From assembly GCA_040268355.1 (NCBI GenBank), contig JAWRIT010000121.1, forward strand, positions 1 to 43,569: DNA of 43,569 bases, read 5' to 3'. Both the position numbers and the translations under genes were made by a program. Below the pieces are notes generated by a model. The model saw nothing but the letters and a program-made list of their open reading frames with translations, had not been told where the DNA came from and searched no databases. Positions 26,573 through 34,701 of the stretch are shown piece after piece (the stretch's first letter is position 1; each line of letters opens with the position of its first letter). This DNA comes from UBA1367 sp040268355 (GTDB lineage Bacteria; Actinomycetota; Coriobacteriia; Coriobacteriales; Atopobiaceae).

Positions 26573-28603
26573 CTATCTGACGCCCGAGGTGTCGACGGCC
26601 GTCGAGGTGTCGGGCTCGTCGTAGATGGCGCCCATGATGTCACGCACGACGTACATGGCGCATTCACTGCCGAAGCCGCCCTGTTCGATGCAGGAGGCGA
26701 TCACGTACTTGGGATCCTGTGCCGGGACGTAGGCCACGAACCAGCCAGTCGGCTCCTCGCCGGTGCGCTCCGCCGTGCCCGTCTTGCCGCGAACGATCTC
26801 GGTCATGTTGGTGAAGTGCGAGGCCTGTGCCTCGGACTCCTCGTAGATGACCCCGTAGAGGCCGTCATCGACGATGGAGAAGGAGCTGTCGGGCTCCTCG
26901 ACGCTGAGGGCGACCTCCTCCTTGAAGTCGATGACCGAGCCGTCGCCCGCCCGCGACGAGACGCTCTTGAGCACGTGCGGGCGCATGACGGTGCCGTGGG
27001 TGGCGAGACCCGCATAGACGCAGGCCATCTGCAGCGGGGTCACCAGCATGTCACCCTGCCCGATGACGAGGTTCGTGCAGTCGCCGCCTTGCCAGCTGCG
27101 AGCCACGTCGTCGGCATAGTCGAAGTAGTTCCACTTCCACTCGGCGTCGGGGACGCGCCCCTCCGCCTCTGCGGGAAGGTCGATGCCGATGGGGGCGCCA
27201 AGGCCCCAGCGACGGTAGGTCTCCTGCAGGCCCTCGGGGTCGTTCGAGTAGAAGAAGCCCTTGCCGATCTCGTAGAAGGCGACGTCGCAGGAGAAGGTGA
27301 TGGCTCGGCGCAGGTCCACGTGCCCGTGACCGTCATGGTTCCAGCAGTACTGCCCGTACTCCTCGCCGAAGCCCGTCCAGTAGCCGCTGCAGTCGTAGCC
27401 CGACCGCTCGTTCGCGATGCCATAGTTGAGCGCCGCGAAGGTGGAGAGCGGCTTGATGGTCGAGGCGGAGGGGTATTGGCCGGCGATCACCCGATTCATG
27501 AGGGGGTTTCCCGCCTCCTTTGAGGACAGCACCTCCCAGTCGTCGTTGGAGATGCCCCCGACGAAGTCGTTGGGCGAGAAGGTGGGGTAGCTGGCAAGCG
27601 CGATGACCTCCCCGTTGGTCACGTCCATGCAGACGGCGCTGCCGCTCGTGCATTCGGTGTTGCCGCTCTTGCGCACCTTGGCGATGGCGTCGACGATCGC
27701 CTGCTCGGCTGCGGCTTGGACCTTGTTGTCTATGGTCAGCACGATGTCCGAGCCGTTCATGGCGTCGATCGAGGTCGCGTAGTCGATGACGTTGCCATCC
27801 GCGTCGACGTAGACGGTCTGCTCGCCGCGCACGCCCTGCAGCACGCTCTCGTACTGGTACTCGATGCCGGCCTGCCCGACGGTGTCGCCCGACTCGTAGG
27901 CGATGCCGCCCTCGGAGCCGTCCTGCTCTGCGGCGGTGAGCTGGTCGCTCGTGGGGCTTCCCGTGTAGCCGAGCACATGGGCGCAGCGCGTGCCCAGCGG
28001 ATAGTGGCGCTGGGCGCGCTCCTCGACGTCCACGCCGTCGAAGAGGTACTGGTGCTCGTCGATGTAGGAGACGACCCGACGAGACACGTCGACGGCCACC
28101 GTACGCCTGCTCTGGGCGCCCTCGGTCTGGTCCTGGATCTTGCGGCGCACGGCCACGGGCGGCATCCCGAGCACGTTGGCAAGGTGCTGCACCACCACGT
28201 CGTCGTCGGCGACCTCGGAGTCGGCCATGACGACCAGGCTCGGCCGGTTGCCCACCAGCTCGACGCCGTTGCGGTCCAGGATGCGCCCGCGCGAGGCCGC
28301 CGTCGAGATCGTCCTGGTGCGGTTGAGCTCGGCCTGGCGGGCGTACTCGTCGGCCGAGACCAGCTGCATCGACCACAACTTGGTGAACAGCACCGCGATG
28401 ATGCCGCCCGAGAAGATCGACATGCCCGTCAGGCCAGTCTTGAAGCCCTTCTCGTTCGAGGTGTCTCCCCCTCCTGCGGCGCGCGGCGTCGCCCCGCCGA
28501 TGTCAAAGGTGAAGCGCGCCTCGGCCCGGTTGATAATGATCAAGAGGGCGAGGGCCACAAGCACGATCCCAAGCAGAGTGACGATGATGGCGAGGGGATT
28601 CAT
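26573..28603 (-). CDS. mrdA: Penicillin-binding protein 2 (elongation transpeptidase) with an extra N-terminal membrane segment
   Basis: This transpeptidase crosslinks peptidoglycan with RodA. The 676-residue protein has the catalytic SxxK motif (Ser381-Thr-Ile-Lys384), an SxN-type SCD in AITFSCDVAFYE, and RGKTGTAE near the C-terminus. A dimerisation-type domain precedes them (SRGRILDRNGVELVGNRPSLV). Two hydrophobic segments are visible, residues 4-25 and about 60-80; the second corresponds to the single anchor normally seen. The 35 residues between them are Gly-rich. The ATG at 28603 has AGGGG 5 bases upstream; GTG at 28609 is an alternative. It is 8 bases from mreD. Confidence 0.94.
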   Translation of the reverse strand: MNPLAIIVTLLGIVLVALALLIIINRAEARFTFDIGGATPRAAGGGDTSNEKGFKTGLTGMSIFSGGIIAVLFTKLWSMQLVSADEYARQAELNRTRTISTAASRGRILDRNGVELVGNRPSLVVMADSEVADDDVVVQHLANVLGMPPVAVRRKIQDQTEGAQSRRTVAVDVSRRVVSYIDEHQYLFDGVDVEERAQRHYPLGTRCAHVLGYTGSPTSDQLTAAEQDGSEGGIAYESGDTVGQAGIEYQYESVLQGVRGEQTVYVDADGNVIDYATSIDAMNGSDIVLTIDNKVQAAAEQAIVDAIAKVRKSGNTECTSGSAVCMDVTNGEVIALASYPTFSPNDFVGGISNDDWEVLSSKEAGNPLMNRVIAGQYPSASTIKPLSTFAALNYGIANERSGYDCSGYWTGFGEEYGQYCWNHDGHGHVDLRRAITFSCDVAFYEIGKGFFYSNDPEGLQETYRRWGLGAPIGIDLPAEAEGRVPDAEWKWNYFDYADDVARSWQGGDCTNLVIGQGDMLVTPLQMACVYAGLATHGTVMRPHVLKSVSSRAGDGSVIDFKEEVALSVEEPDSSFSIVDDGLYGVIYEESEAQASHFTNMTEIVRGKTGTAERTGEEPTGWFVAYVPAQDPKYVIASCIEQGGFGSECAMYVVRDIMGAIYDEPDTSTAVDTSGVR

Positions 28604-28611
28604 GCGCACCC

Positions 28612-29184
28612 CTAGAGCTTGTCCAGGTCATAGCGCGACCCGCGCGAACGGACGCTCTTGGAGGGCTTGCCGCCCAAAGAGAGCGCCGCGCCCGTCGCGT
28701 GGGAGATGAACCAGGCGAAGGGAACAAAGGCGGCCACCGTGAGCGCCATGGTGGGAAGCGTGCGGAGAAAGACGAGGTCGATGAAGCCCGTCGTCTCCCC
28801 GACGACGAGCATGGCCAGGTGATAGACCAAGGTCACCGCCGACGCCATGATCGCGAACGACCGCATCGCCCCCTTGAAGTCGTCGGCGAAGCGGTTGCGC
28901 GCCTCGATGCCGACGGCGAACGAGGCGATCGTGAGCAGGAAGGACATGAGGCCGATGGGGCCGGTCGTGCAGAGGTCGAAGACCAGCCCGCCCAGAAAGC
29001 CGCTGAGGACGCCGACGCGCCCTCCCACGAAGAGCGACACGACGCCCGCGAAGACGAGCCCCATGTTCGCCCGTCCGTTGCCGAGCGCGACATTGGGGGC
29101 AATGGCGACCTGGAGCAGCAGGCAGATGAGGGCGAGCATGGCGAGGTCGCGCCTGTTCTTGTTGGAATCCTTGACCTGCATCAT
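28612..29184 (-). CDS. mreD: Rod shape-determining protein MreD
   Basis: MreD is an integral membrane part of the elongation complex. The 190-residue protein has five or six hydrophobic helices, starting at ALICLLLQVAIAPNVAL, with the family-type LSGFLGGLVFDLCTTGPIGLMSFLL segment. The C-terminus is basic and cytoplasmic (KPSKSVRSRGSRYDLDKL). Its start overlaps the mreC stop (ATGA). The sequence is weakly conserved in general, so the call also rests on its place between mreC and mrdA. Confidence 0.9.
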   Translation of the reverse strand: MMQVKDSNKNRRDLAMLALICLLLQVAIAPNVALGNGRANMGLVFAGVVSLFVGGRVGVLSGFLGGLVFDLCTTGPIGLMSFLLTIASFAVGIEARNRFADDFKGAMRSFAIMASAVTLVYHLAMLVVGETTGFIDLVFLRTLPTMALTVAAFVPFAWFISHATGAALSLGGKPSKSVRSRGSRYDLDKL

Positions 29185-30254
29185 TCGCCTCCCTCGTCAT
29201 CGTCGGCCGCATCGGCGGCCACATCGCGCACCTCGACCTCCGTCAGCACCTGTCCGTCCGCGTCCCCGGAGGCCTCGTCGGCGTCCGTTGCGGTGCCCTC
29301 CGTCGACGACTCGTCCGCGGAGGAGTCCGTGAGGGCCGAGGCGTCCTGCTGGTCGGCCTCGTCGACGTCGGTCGCGGTCGCCTTCTGGTCCTCCGTCAAC
29401 GACGTGATGACCAGGACCTCCTCGAAGCTCTCGGTGGACGAGAGCGGCTCGACCTCGATCTCGTAGTAGAGCGAACCCGAGGTGCGCTCGATGGACGAGA
29501 CCGTTCCGAGCGGCAACCCCTTCGGGTAGACGCCGCCCAGGCCGCTGGTCACCACCGTGTCTCCCACGGCGACGGTCTGGTCCGTCCGCACGAGCGTCAG
29601 CCACAGCGTCCCGTTCGCCGACCCCCGCAACACTCCCTGGGCGCGGCTCGACTGCACCATCGCCGAGACCGACGAGTTCTCGTCGGTCACGAGCCGTACG
29701 GTCGAGGAGGTCGCGCCGCACTTGATGATCTGGCCGATCGCCCCGTTCGAGTCGGTCACCGGCATGCCGACGGCAAGGCCGGAGCTCGTCCCCTTGTCGA
29801 TCGTGACCGTCGAACTCCACGAGTCCGTCGAGCCGGAGATGATGCGCGCCGCGGTCGACTGCAGGTTGTAGAGGCTCTGCAGGCCAAGCAGGCTCTCGAG
29901 ACGGGCCGCCGTCTGCTCGGCCTCCTCCAGCTCGGCGTTGCGGGCCACCAGCCGCTCGTTCTCCGCCTTGAGGTCGCTGAGGCGTCCCTGGTCGGTCGTC
30001 AGGTTCTCCACGACGTTGCCCAGACCCTCGAAGGGCGCCGCGAGCGCGCCGCCGATCCATCGCACCGGCGTCGTGATGGTCATCCAGCCGCCACGGATGG
30101 TGGAGAACACCCCGCCGGCCTCCCCCTCGCGGACGCTGAGCGTGAACATCACCAGCGAGACGAGCACGAGCACCACGCAGATGCGCAGCCCGCCGTCGGC
30201 ATCGGTCCTTCGGAAACGCGTCGTCTGAGGGGTCGCCCCGCTTCGTCTGGGCAT
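29181..30254 (-). CDS. mreC: Rod shape-determining protein MreC with a long acidic tail
   Basis: MreC links MreB to the wall synthases outside the membrane. The 357-residue protein has a basic cytoplasmic N-terminus, a membrane helix at about 24-41, and a coiled coil (about 85-125, LKAENERLVARNAELEEAEQTAARLESLLGL split by turns). A beta domain follows, with DKGTSSGLAVGMPV and VTSGLGGVYPKGLPLGTV. The last 75 residues are almost wholly Asp/Glu/Ala/Ser/Thr, an acidic low-complexity tail outside the cell. It starts 12 bases after mreB. Confidence 0.94.
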   Translation of the reverse strand: MPRRSGATPQTTRFRRTDADGGLRICVVLVLVSLVMFTLSVREGEAGGVFSTIRGGWMTITTPVRWIGGALAAPFEGLGNVVENLTTDQGRLSDLKAENERLVARNAELEEAEQTAARLESLLGLQSLYNLQSTAARIISGSTDSWSSTVTIDKGTSSGLAVGMPVTDSNGAIGQIIKCGATSSTVRLVTDENSSVSAMVQSSRAQGVLRGSANGTLWLTLVRTDQTVAVGDTVVTSGLGGVYPKGLPLGTVSSIERTSGSLYYEIEVEPLSSTESFEEVLVITSLTEDQKATATDVDEADQQDASALTDSSADESSTEGTATDADEASGDADGQVLTEVEVRDVAADAADDDEGGE

Positions 30255-30266
30255 GGCAGGAACCCG

Positions 30267-31313
30267 CTACTGAGCTGCGCTCTGCACGAAGCCGCCCGAC
30301 AGGGCATTGGCCTCAAGCACCTTGGCGCACCCGTTCACGACGTTTTCCAGGGCCGTGGGGCTCACGTTGACCGGAACGCCCGTCTCGTCGCGCAGACGCT
30401 GGTCGAGCCCGCGCAGCAGGCCGCCACCACCGGTGAGCAGCACCCCGTAGTACATGAGGTCGCTCGCCAGGTCGGGCGGGGTCACGTCGAGCGCATCCTT
30501 GACGGCCTTGGTGACCTCGTCGAGGGGCTTGTCCAGCGCGCGGCGGATCTCCTCGCTCTCGATCCGCACCGTCTTGGGCAGCCCACTCATGACGTCACGG
30601 CCGTTGACCTCGACGTCGAGCTCCTCGGCGAGCGGCGCGGCCGAGCCGACCTTGATCTTGATGTCCTCTGCCGTCCTCTCGCCGATGGAGAGGTTGTAGG
30701 CGTCCCGGACGTGCTGGAGAATCGTCTGGTCGAACTCGTCTCCCGCCGTGCGGATCGACTGCGACACGACGATGCCACCCATGGAGATGACGGCCACCTC
30801 GGTCGTGCCGCCGCCGATGTCGACGACCATCGACCCGGTCGGGTCCTCGATGGGCAGGTCGGCACCGATTGCCGCCGCCATCGGCTCCTCGATGAGGTAG
30901 GCCTGCCGGGCCCCCGCCTGGATGGTCGCCTCGAACACGGCGCGCTTCTCGACCGACGTGACGCCCGACGGCACGCAGACGACCACGCGCGGGCGCGGCG
31001 ACCAGGGGTAGCGGTTGGATCCGCGCGCCTTCTCGATGAAGTAGCGCAGCATGACCTCCGTCACGTCGAAATCTGCGATGACGCCGTCCTTGAGCGGCCG
31101 TTCCGCGATGATGGTGCCGGGCGTGCGGCCGATCATGCGCTTCGCGTCCGCGCCGACGGCAAGCACGCGATCCTCGTTGCGGTCAATGGCGACGACCGAC
31201 GGTTCGTTGAGCACGATGCCCTGTCCGCGGCGAGCCACGAGCGTGTTGGCGGTGCCGAGGTCGATGGCAAGGTCGCCATCGTACTCCCCGAAGAATGTGT
31301 CAAAGAGCGACAT
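30267..31313 (-). CDS. mreB: Rod shape-determining protein MreB
   Basis: MreB is the bacterial actin that directs side-wall growth. The 348-residue protein has the actin-fold motifs DLGTANTLVARRGQGIVLNEPSVVA (phosphate 1), DIGGGTTEVAVISMGG (phosphate 2), PMAAAIGADLP, and LLTGGGGLLRGLDQRL (adenosine). The start MSLFDTFFGEYDGDLAIDLG at 31313 has GAGGGA about 10 bases upstream. It heads the mreBCD-mrdA-rodA series. The presence of MreB points to a rod or ovoid shape, as MreB is absent from most spherical and many tip-growing actinobacteria. Confidence 0.98.
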   Translation of the reverse strand: MSLFDTFFGEYDGDLAIDLGTANTLVARRGQGIVLNEPSVVAIDRNEDRVLAVGADAKRMIGRTPGTIIAERPLKDGVIADFDVTEVMLRYFIEKARGSNRYPWSPRPRVVVCVPSGVTSVEKRAVFEATIQAGARQAYLIEEPMAAAIGADLPIEDPTGSMVVDIGGGTTEVAVISMGGIVVSQSIRTAGDEFDQTILQHVRDAYNLSIGERTAEDIKIKVGSAAPLAEELDVEVNGRDVMSGLPKTVRIESEEIRRALDKPLDEVTKAVKDALDVTPPDLASDLMYYGVLLTGGGGLLRGLDQRLRDETGVPVNVSPTALENVVNGCAKVLEANALSGGFVQSAAQ

Positions 31314-31398
31314 GCTTTCGTTCCCTCGCGATCTGATGGGCCCTACGATGCAGGGCGGTGGCTGCGGGCGAAGCGGAAGGGCACCAGGCGGCGCCCCG

Positions 31399-32871
31399 CT
31401 ATTCGCCCTCGGAATTCGGTTGGTCGGTGTCCGTCGTGGTGGATGCGTCGGTCTCGGTGGTGTTGTCACCGGTCTCGGTGCTGGTCTCGCCGGTCTCAGT
31501 GCTGGAGTCGTCGGTTTCGCTGGTCTCGCTTGTGTCGCCCATCGTGCCAAAGGCGCCGGTCGTCGTGGTGTTGGACAGCGTCGCGGGCTCGCCGCCGAGC
31601 GCCGGGTACTCGACCGAGACGCCCGACACCTTCCAGCCGATGCCCTCACGTACGAGCGTGACCACGTAGCTCTGCTCGCCGCCCGCCGAAAGGTTCACCG
31701 TCACCATGGCCGAGGACTCGTTCATGCTGCGGTCGACACCCTCGACCGTCACGCCCGTCGCTCCCTCGGGAAGCACGGCGGTGATCTCCGAGCGGGCCTC
31801 GTCGCTTGTCGAGTCCGCGAAGAGAGCCGAGACGTCCCCACCTTCCGCGTGGGTGGTAAAGAGCTCCTCGACCACGCCCTCCTGGAGCGGCCAGCCATAG
31901 CCATTGTAGTAGGCGTACGCCGCGCCGCCGCCGATCAGCAGCAGGAACAGCAAAAGGATCAGAACGCCCCGGAGTCCCGAGTGGCGATGCTTGCGCTTGA
32001 CCTTGCGCCCGGAGGGCTCCATCTGGGCCATCTCCTGCTCGGTGATGTCAAAGAAGCCGGTGTCCTCGGGAGAGGGCATGAACTCGCCCGACTCGCCCAG
32101 GGGGTCGAGGGGGTCGGTGCCGCTGCCATAGCCTGCGGCTGCCAGAAACGCGTCGGTGCCCGAGGAGCCTGCGTCGGAGCTCAGCGCCGCCTTCGCCGCC
32201 GCGAGCGCCGAGGAGGCCTCGTCAGAGAGCTGGTGGGACCCGTCGCCGGTCGCATGCTCGAAGGAGTCGACCGCTTCGCTCCACCTGCTCGCCGCCGCAT
32301 AGGCCACGCCCAGGTCCTCGTAGATGGCGTTCTGGCTCTCGAGGGGCGTCGAGAAGTCGAGCGCCGTGCGGTAGGCCTCGACCGCGTCGACGGCGCGGCC
32401 CATCTTCATGAAGCACCCGCCCAGGCTGCGCAGGGCGCCGGAGGGGTCGGGGTTGCTCTCGTCGATGGCGGCGCTGCGGTAGGCGATGCCCGCCTCACGG
32501 TAGTCACCGGCCTGGACATAGGCGTTGCCGAGTGCGACGTAGGCCTTGTAGGGCGTCTGGTAGTCGCTGTCCTTGGTGGCCATGACGAGCGAGGCGACGG
32601 CCTCCTGCGGCTTGCCAGCCGCCAGAAGCGCGCGCCCCCGGTTCGTCGCGAGCGCGCCGGCGTGTCCGTAGCTCGCATCCGAGAGCGCGTCACCGTAGGC
32701 GATGGCCGCCTGGTCGTAGTTGCCCAGCTTCATGAGGCAGTTGCCCAAGAGGTGGTCGATCCTGCCCGACACCTCGCCCGGCTGCTTGGCCTGCTCGAGC
32801 AATCTCACGGCAGAGGCGAAGTCGCCCTGCCGATACGAGTCCCTACCTGCTTCGAATGCCTGCTGATTCAC
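31399..32871 (-). CDS. Membrane-anchored tetratricopeptide-repeat protein
   Basis: The 490-residue protein has a cytoplasmic TPR solenoid of about six repeats (residues 1-230, for example ALGNAYVQAGDYREAGIAYR) and an acidic linker. A basic stop-transfer stretch (RKVKRKHRHSGLR) and one membrane helix (301-322) follow. The extracellular part of about 110 residues (EEL-FTTHAEGGDVSALF..., VTVNLSAGGEQSYVVTLVREGIGWKV) looks like a DUF4878/NTF2-type fold. The last 55 residues are Thr/Ser/Glu/Asp repeats. Topology N-in, C-out. It precedes mreB by 85 bases, so a role near the elongation complex or cell-surface assembly is possible. I do not know a named family for the whole. Confidence 0.75.
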   Translation of the reverse strand: MNQQAFEAGRDSYRQGDFASAVRLLEQAKQPGEVSGRIDHLLGNCLMKLGNYDQAAIAYGDALSDASYGHAGALATNRGRALLAAGKPQEAVASLVMATKDSDYQTPYKAYVALGNAYVQAGDYREAGIAYRSAAIDESNPDPSGALRSLGGCFMKMGRAVDAVEAYRTALDFSTPLESQNAIYEDLGVAYAAASRWSEAVDSFEHATGDGSHQLSDEASSALAAAKAALSSDAGSSGTDAFLAAAGYGSGTDPLDPLGESGEFMPSPEDTGFFDITEQEMAQMEPSGRKVKRKHRHSGLRGVLILLLFLLLIGGGAAYAYYNGYGWPLQEGVVEELFTTHAEGGDVSALFADSTSDEARSEITAVLPEGATGVTVEGVDRSMNESSAMVTVNLSAGGEQSYVVTLVREGIGWKVSGVSVEYPALGGEPATLSNTTTTGAFGTMGDTSETSETDDSSTETGETSTETGDNTTETDASTTTDTDQPNSEGE

Positions 32872-32919
32872 TGCTGCTCCTCGTTTCGTGTCTGCTGCGT
32901 TTGTCCTGCGCCTGGCGCG

Positions 32920-33468
32920 CTATGCCGCCGCGTGCTCGATGCGCACGGAGTTGATGACGTCGCCGGCACGAAGCTCTCCGATGACCTCCATGCCCTCGAT
33001 GGTGTTCCCGAACACCGTGTAGCCGGAGTCAAGCCCGTGCTGGGGGCCCAGGCAGAAGTAGAACTGGGATCCGGCCGAGTCGGGATTCTGGGAGCGCGCC
33101 ATGGCGAGGGCGCCGTCCACGTGGTTGTTGTTGGGGTTGGTCGTGTACTCCTGACGAATGCGATACCCAGGGCCGCCCGCGCCCGGCATGCCAAAGGCGC
33201 CCGCCTCGCCGGCCGCGACCGCCTCAGGCGTCATGTCCCGGGTGTTCGGGCAGCCACCCTGGATGACGAACCCAGGGACGAAGCGATGGAACTTGAGGCC
33301 GTCATAGAAGCCCTTCTCCGCTAGTTCGCAGAGGTTGGCGACGTGTATCGGAGCGCCCGTGCCATCGAGTCGGACGCGAATCGTCCCTTTGCTCGTGTCA
33401 AAGACGGCCACCTCGTCGCCTACCACCTGATAGGTCGGCGTATAGAGCATGTCAGGAAGAAAGCCCAT
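32920..33468 (-). CDS. Cyclophilin-type peptidyl-prolyl cis-trans isomerase
   Basis: The enzyme speeds proline isomerisation during folding. The 182-residue protein has the cyclophilin core: FYDGLKFHRFVPGFVIQGGCP (active-site Arg in FHR), VDGALAMARSQNPDSAGSQFYF and YTVFGNTIEGMEVI. No signal peptide or membrane segment is seen, so it is cytoplasmic. The ATG at 33468 has GGAGG 5 bases upstream. An extended -10 promoter lies at 33559-33567. It ends 48 bases before the TPR gene. Confidence 0.95.
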   Translation of the reverse strand: MGFLPDMLYTPTYQVVGDEVAVFDTSKGTIRVRLDGTGAPIHVANLCELAEKGFYDGLKFHRFVPGFVIQGGCPNTRDMTPEAVAAGEAGAFGMPGAGGPGYRIRQEYTTNPNNNHVDGALAMARSQNPDSAGSQFYFCLGPQHGLDSGYTVFGNTIEGMEVIGELRAGDVINSVRIEHAAA

Positions 33469-33558
33469 GCGTGCCTCCTCTCGGCACCAACGTTGCGGCG
33501 CGCGAAGACGATAGCGGACCCGGGAGGGTCGCATACAAAGTCCATACATACGTCAATC

Positions 33559-33567
33559 ATTCTAGCA
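33559..33567 (-). promoter_or_regulatory. Extended -10 promoter for the cyclophilin gene
   Basis: On the minus strand TGCTAGAAT is an extended -10 box; the -35 region is poor, which such promoters tolerate. Transcription would start near 33552, giving a leader of about 85 bases with a short GACCC/GGGTC hairpin near 33518-33531. Confidence 0.5.
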
Positions 33568-33660
33568 GAGCAGAAATTGTCCATACGCTCAAGACGCAAT
33601 CGGCACAAAGAAGGTTTTCGCTGGGTCGCCGCTCTGTGCCAGGAGCCGTTGAAACGCCAG

Positions 33661-34692
33661 CTAGCCCCCACGGCGCACGGGCTGCCAGGCCGCGTAGTTC
33701 TCATCAAAGAGGGCCTTGTACGCGTTGATGCCGTTCTGTCCCGCATCCGCCGTGAGCAGCTCCCGGAGACGCTGCTCGTCTGCTGCCGGATCGCTCGACT
33801 CGAGGTCGGCCGTCCAGGCGGCGACGAGGCCGTCCACGCGGTTCCTCAGCCAGTTGCCCAGCGTCAGGAGGTGGTCGATGTCGTCGACATAGGTCGCCGA
33901 GCTGGTGTCGATCTCGGAGAGCTGGTCGATGAGGTTGCTCACGTCGATGGCGAGCGCCTCGGCTTCGCGCTTGCCCCGCGTGCGCTCGGTGAGGTCGCTG
34001 CCGAAGGCCACGGCGACGAAGAGCTCCTCGCTCTCGTCGGCGCGCTCGGCATAGGTGCCCAGCTTCGCGTAGGCGTCCTCGACCTGGGCGAAGATGGCGT
34101 CGTCGCCCGAGAGGACCTCGACGCTCGCGCTGCCGTCAGAGTCCTGGCCGCGGAGCGCCTCGACCGTCCCGGGAAAGCCCGCCATGGAGGTGTCCGCCTC
34201 CTCCGTGGCCTTGATCGAGTAGGCGTTGGGGTCCCACGGCCGTGTGATGTAGAGCGCGATGCCACAGACGAGCAGGACCGAGGCCAGCGCCGCCAGCACC
34301 AGCGAGCGGCTTGCCGGCATGACCTCCTGGGCCTCGACCCTGCTCTCCGGGTCGCGCTCGGGGGGCAGGGCGCTCTCGATGCGCGGGATGGCCCGCGTGT
34401 CGGCGGTCTCGGAGACCAACACGGTCTCCTCGTCGAGCGGCGAGGCGCCCGCCTCCTCCTCGGATGGCGTCCCCGCCCCCGCAGGCGTCCCGACAGGAGC
34501 GTCCCACACCTCCTCCGCGGGCAGTCCGCAACAGGGGCAGACCTGGTCGTCCCAAGAGAGCAGGGAGCCGCAGCTGGAGCACCAGCGCCCCCGCAGCTCC
34601 GGCATCGCCATCGTGACGGCGACATGCGCGTGGCACGCCGGGCAGACAAGCGAGCCGTCGGGTATGTGCGTTGCGCAGTTCGGGCAGATCAC
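33661..34692 (-). CDS. Zinc-ribbon membrane protein, function unknown
   Basis: The 343-residue protein starts with two zinc ribbons: CPNC with CPAC (residues 3-20) and CSSC with CPCC (38-55). An acidic disordered linker follows, then a single membrane helix at about 131-150 and an extracellular, mostly helical and acidic region of about 190 residues (VEDAYAKLGTYAERADESEE, LLTLGNWLRNRVDGLVAAW). The start is GTG at 34692, nine bases after the aconitase stop, with AGGTAG upstream. Two zinc ribbons ahead of one helix is a common layout in Gram-positive proteins of unknown role. It appears co-transcribed with acnA and the P-type ATPase. Confidence 0.75.
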   Translation of the reverse strand: MICPNCATHIPDGSLVCPACHAHVAVTMAMPELRGRWCSSCGSLLSWDDQVCPCCGLPAEEVWDAPVGTPAGAGTPSEEEAGASPLDEETVLVSETADTRAIPRIESALPPERDPESRVEAQEVMPASRSLVLAALASVLLVCGIALYITRPWDPNAYSIKATEEADTSMAGFPGTVEALRGQDSDGSASVEVLSGDDAIFAQVEDAYAKLGTYAERADESEELFVAVAFGSDLTERTRGKREAEALAIDVSNLIDQLSEIDTSSATYVDDIDHLLTLGNWLRNRVDGLVAAWTADLESSDPAADEQRLRELLTADAGQNGINAYKALFDENYAAWQPVRRGG

Positions 34693-34701
34693 GAGCGCTA
34701 C

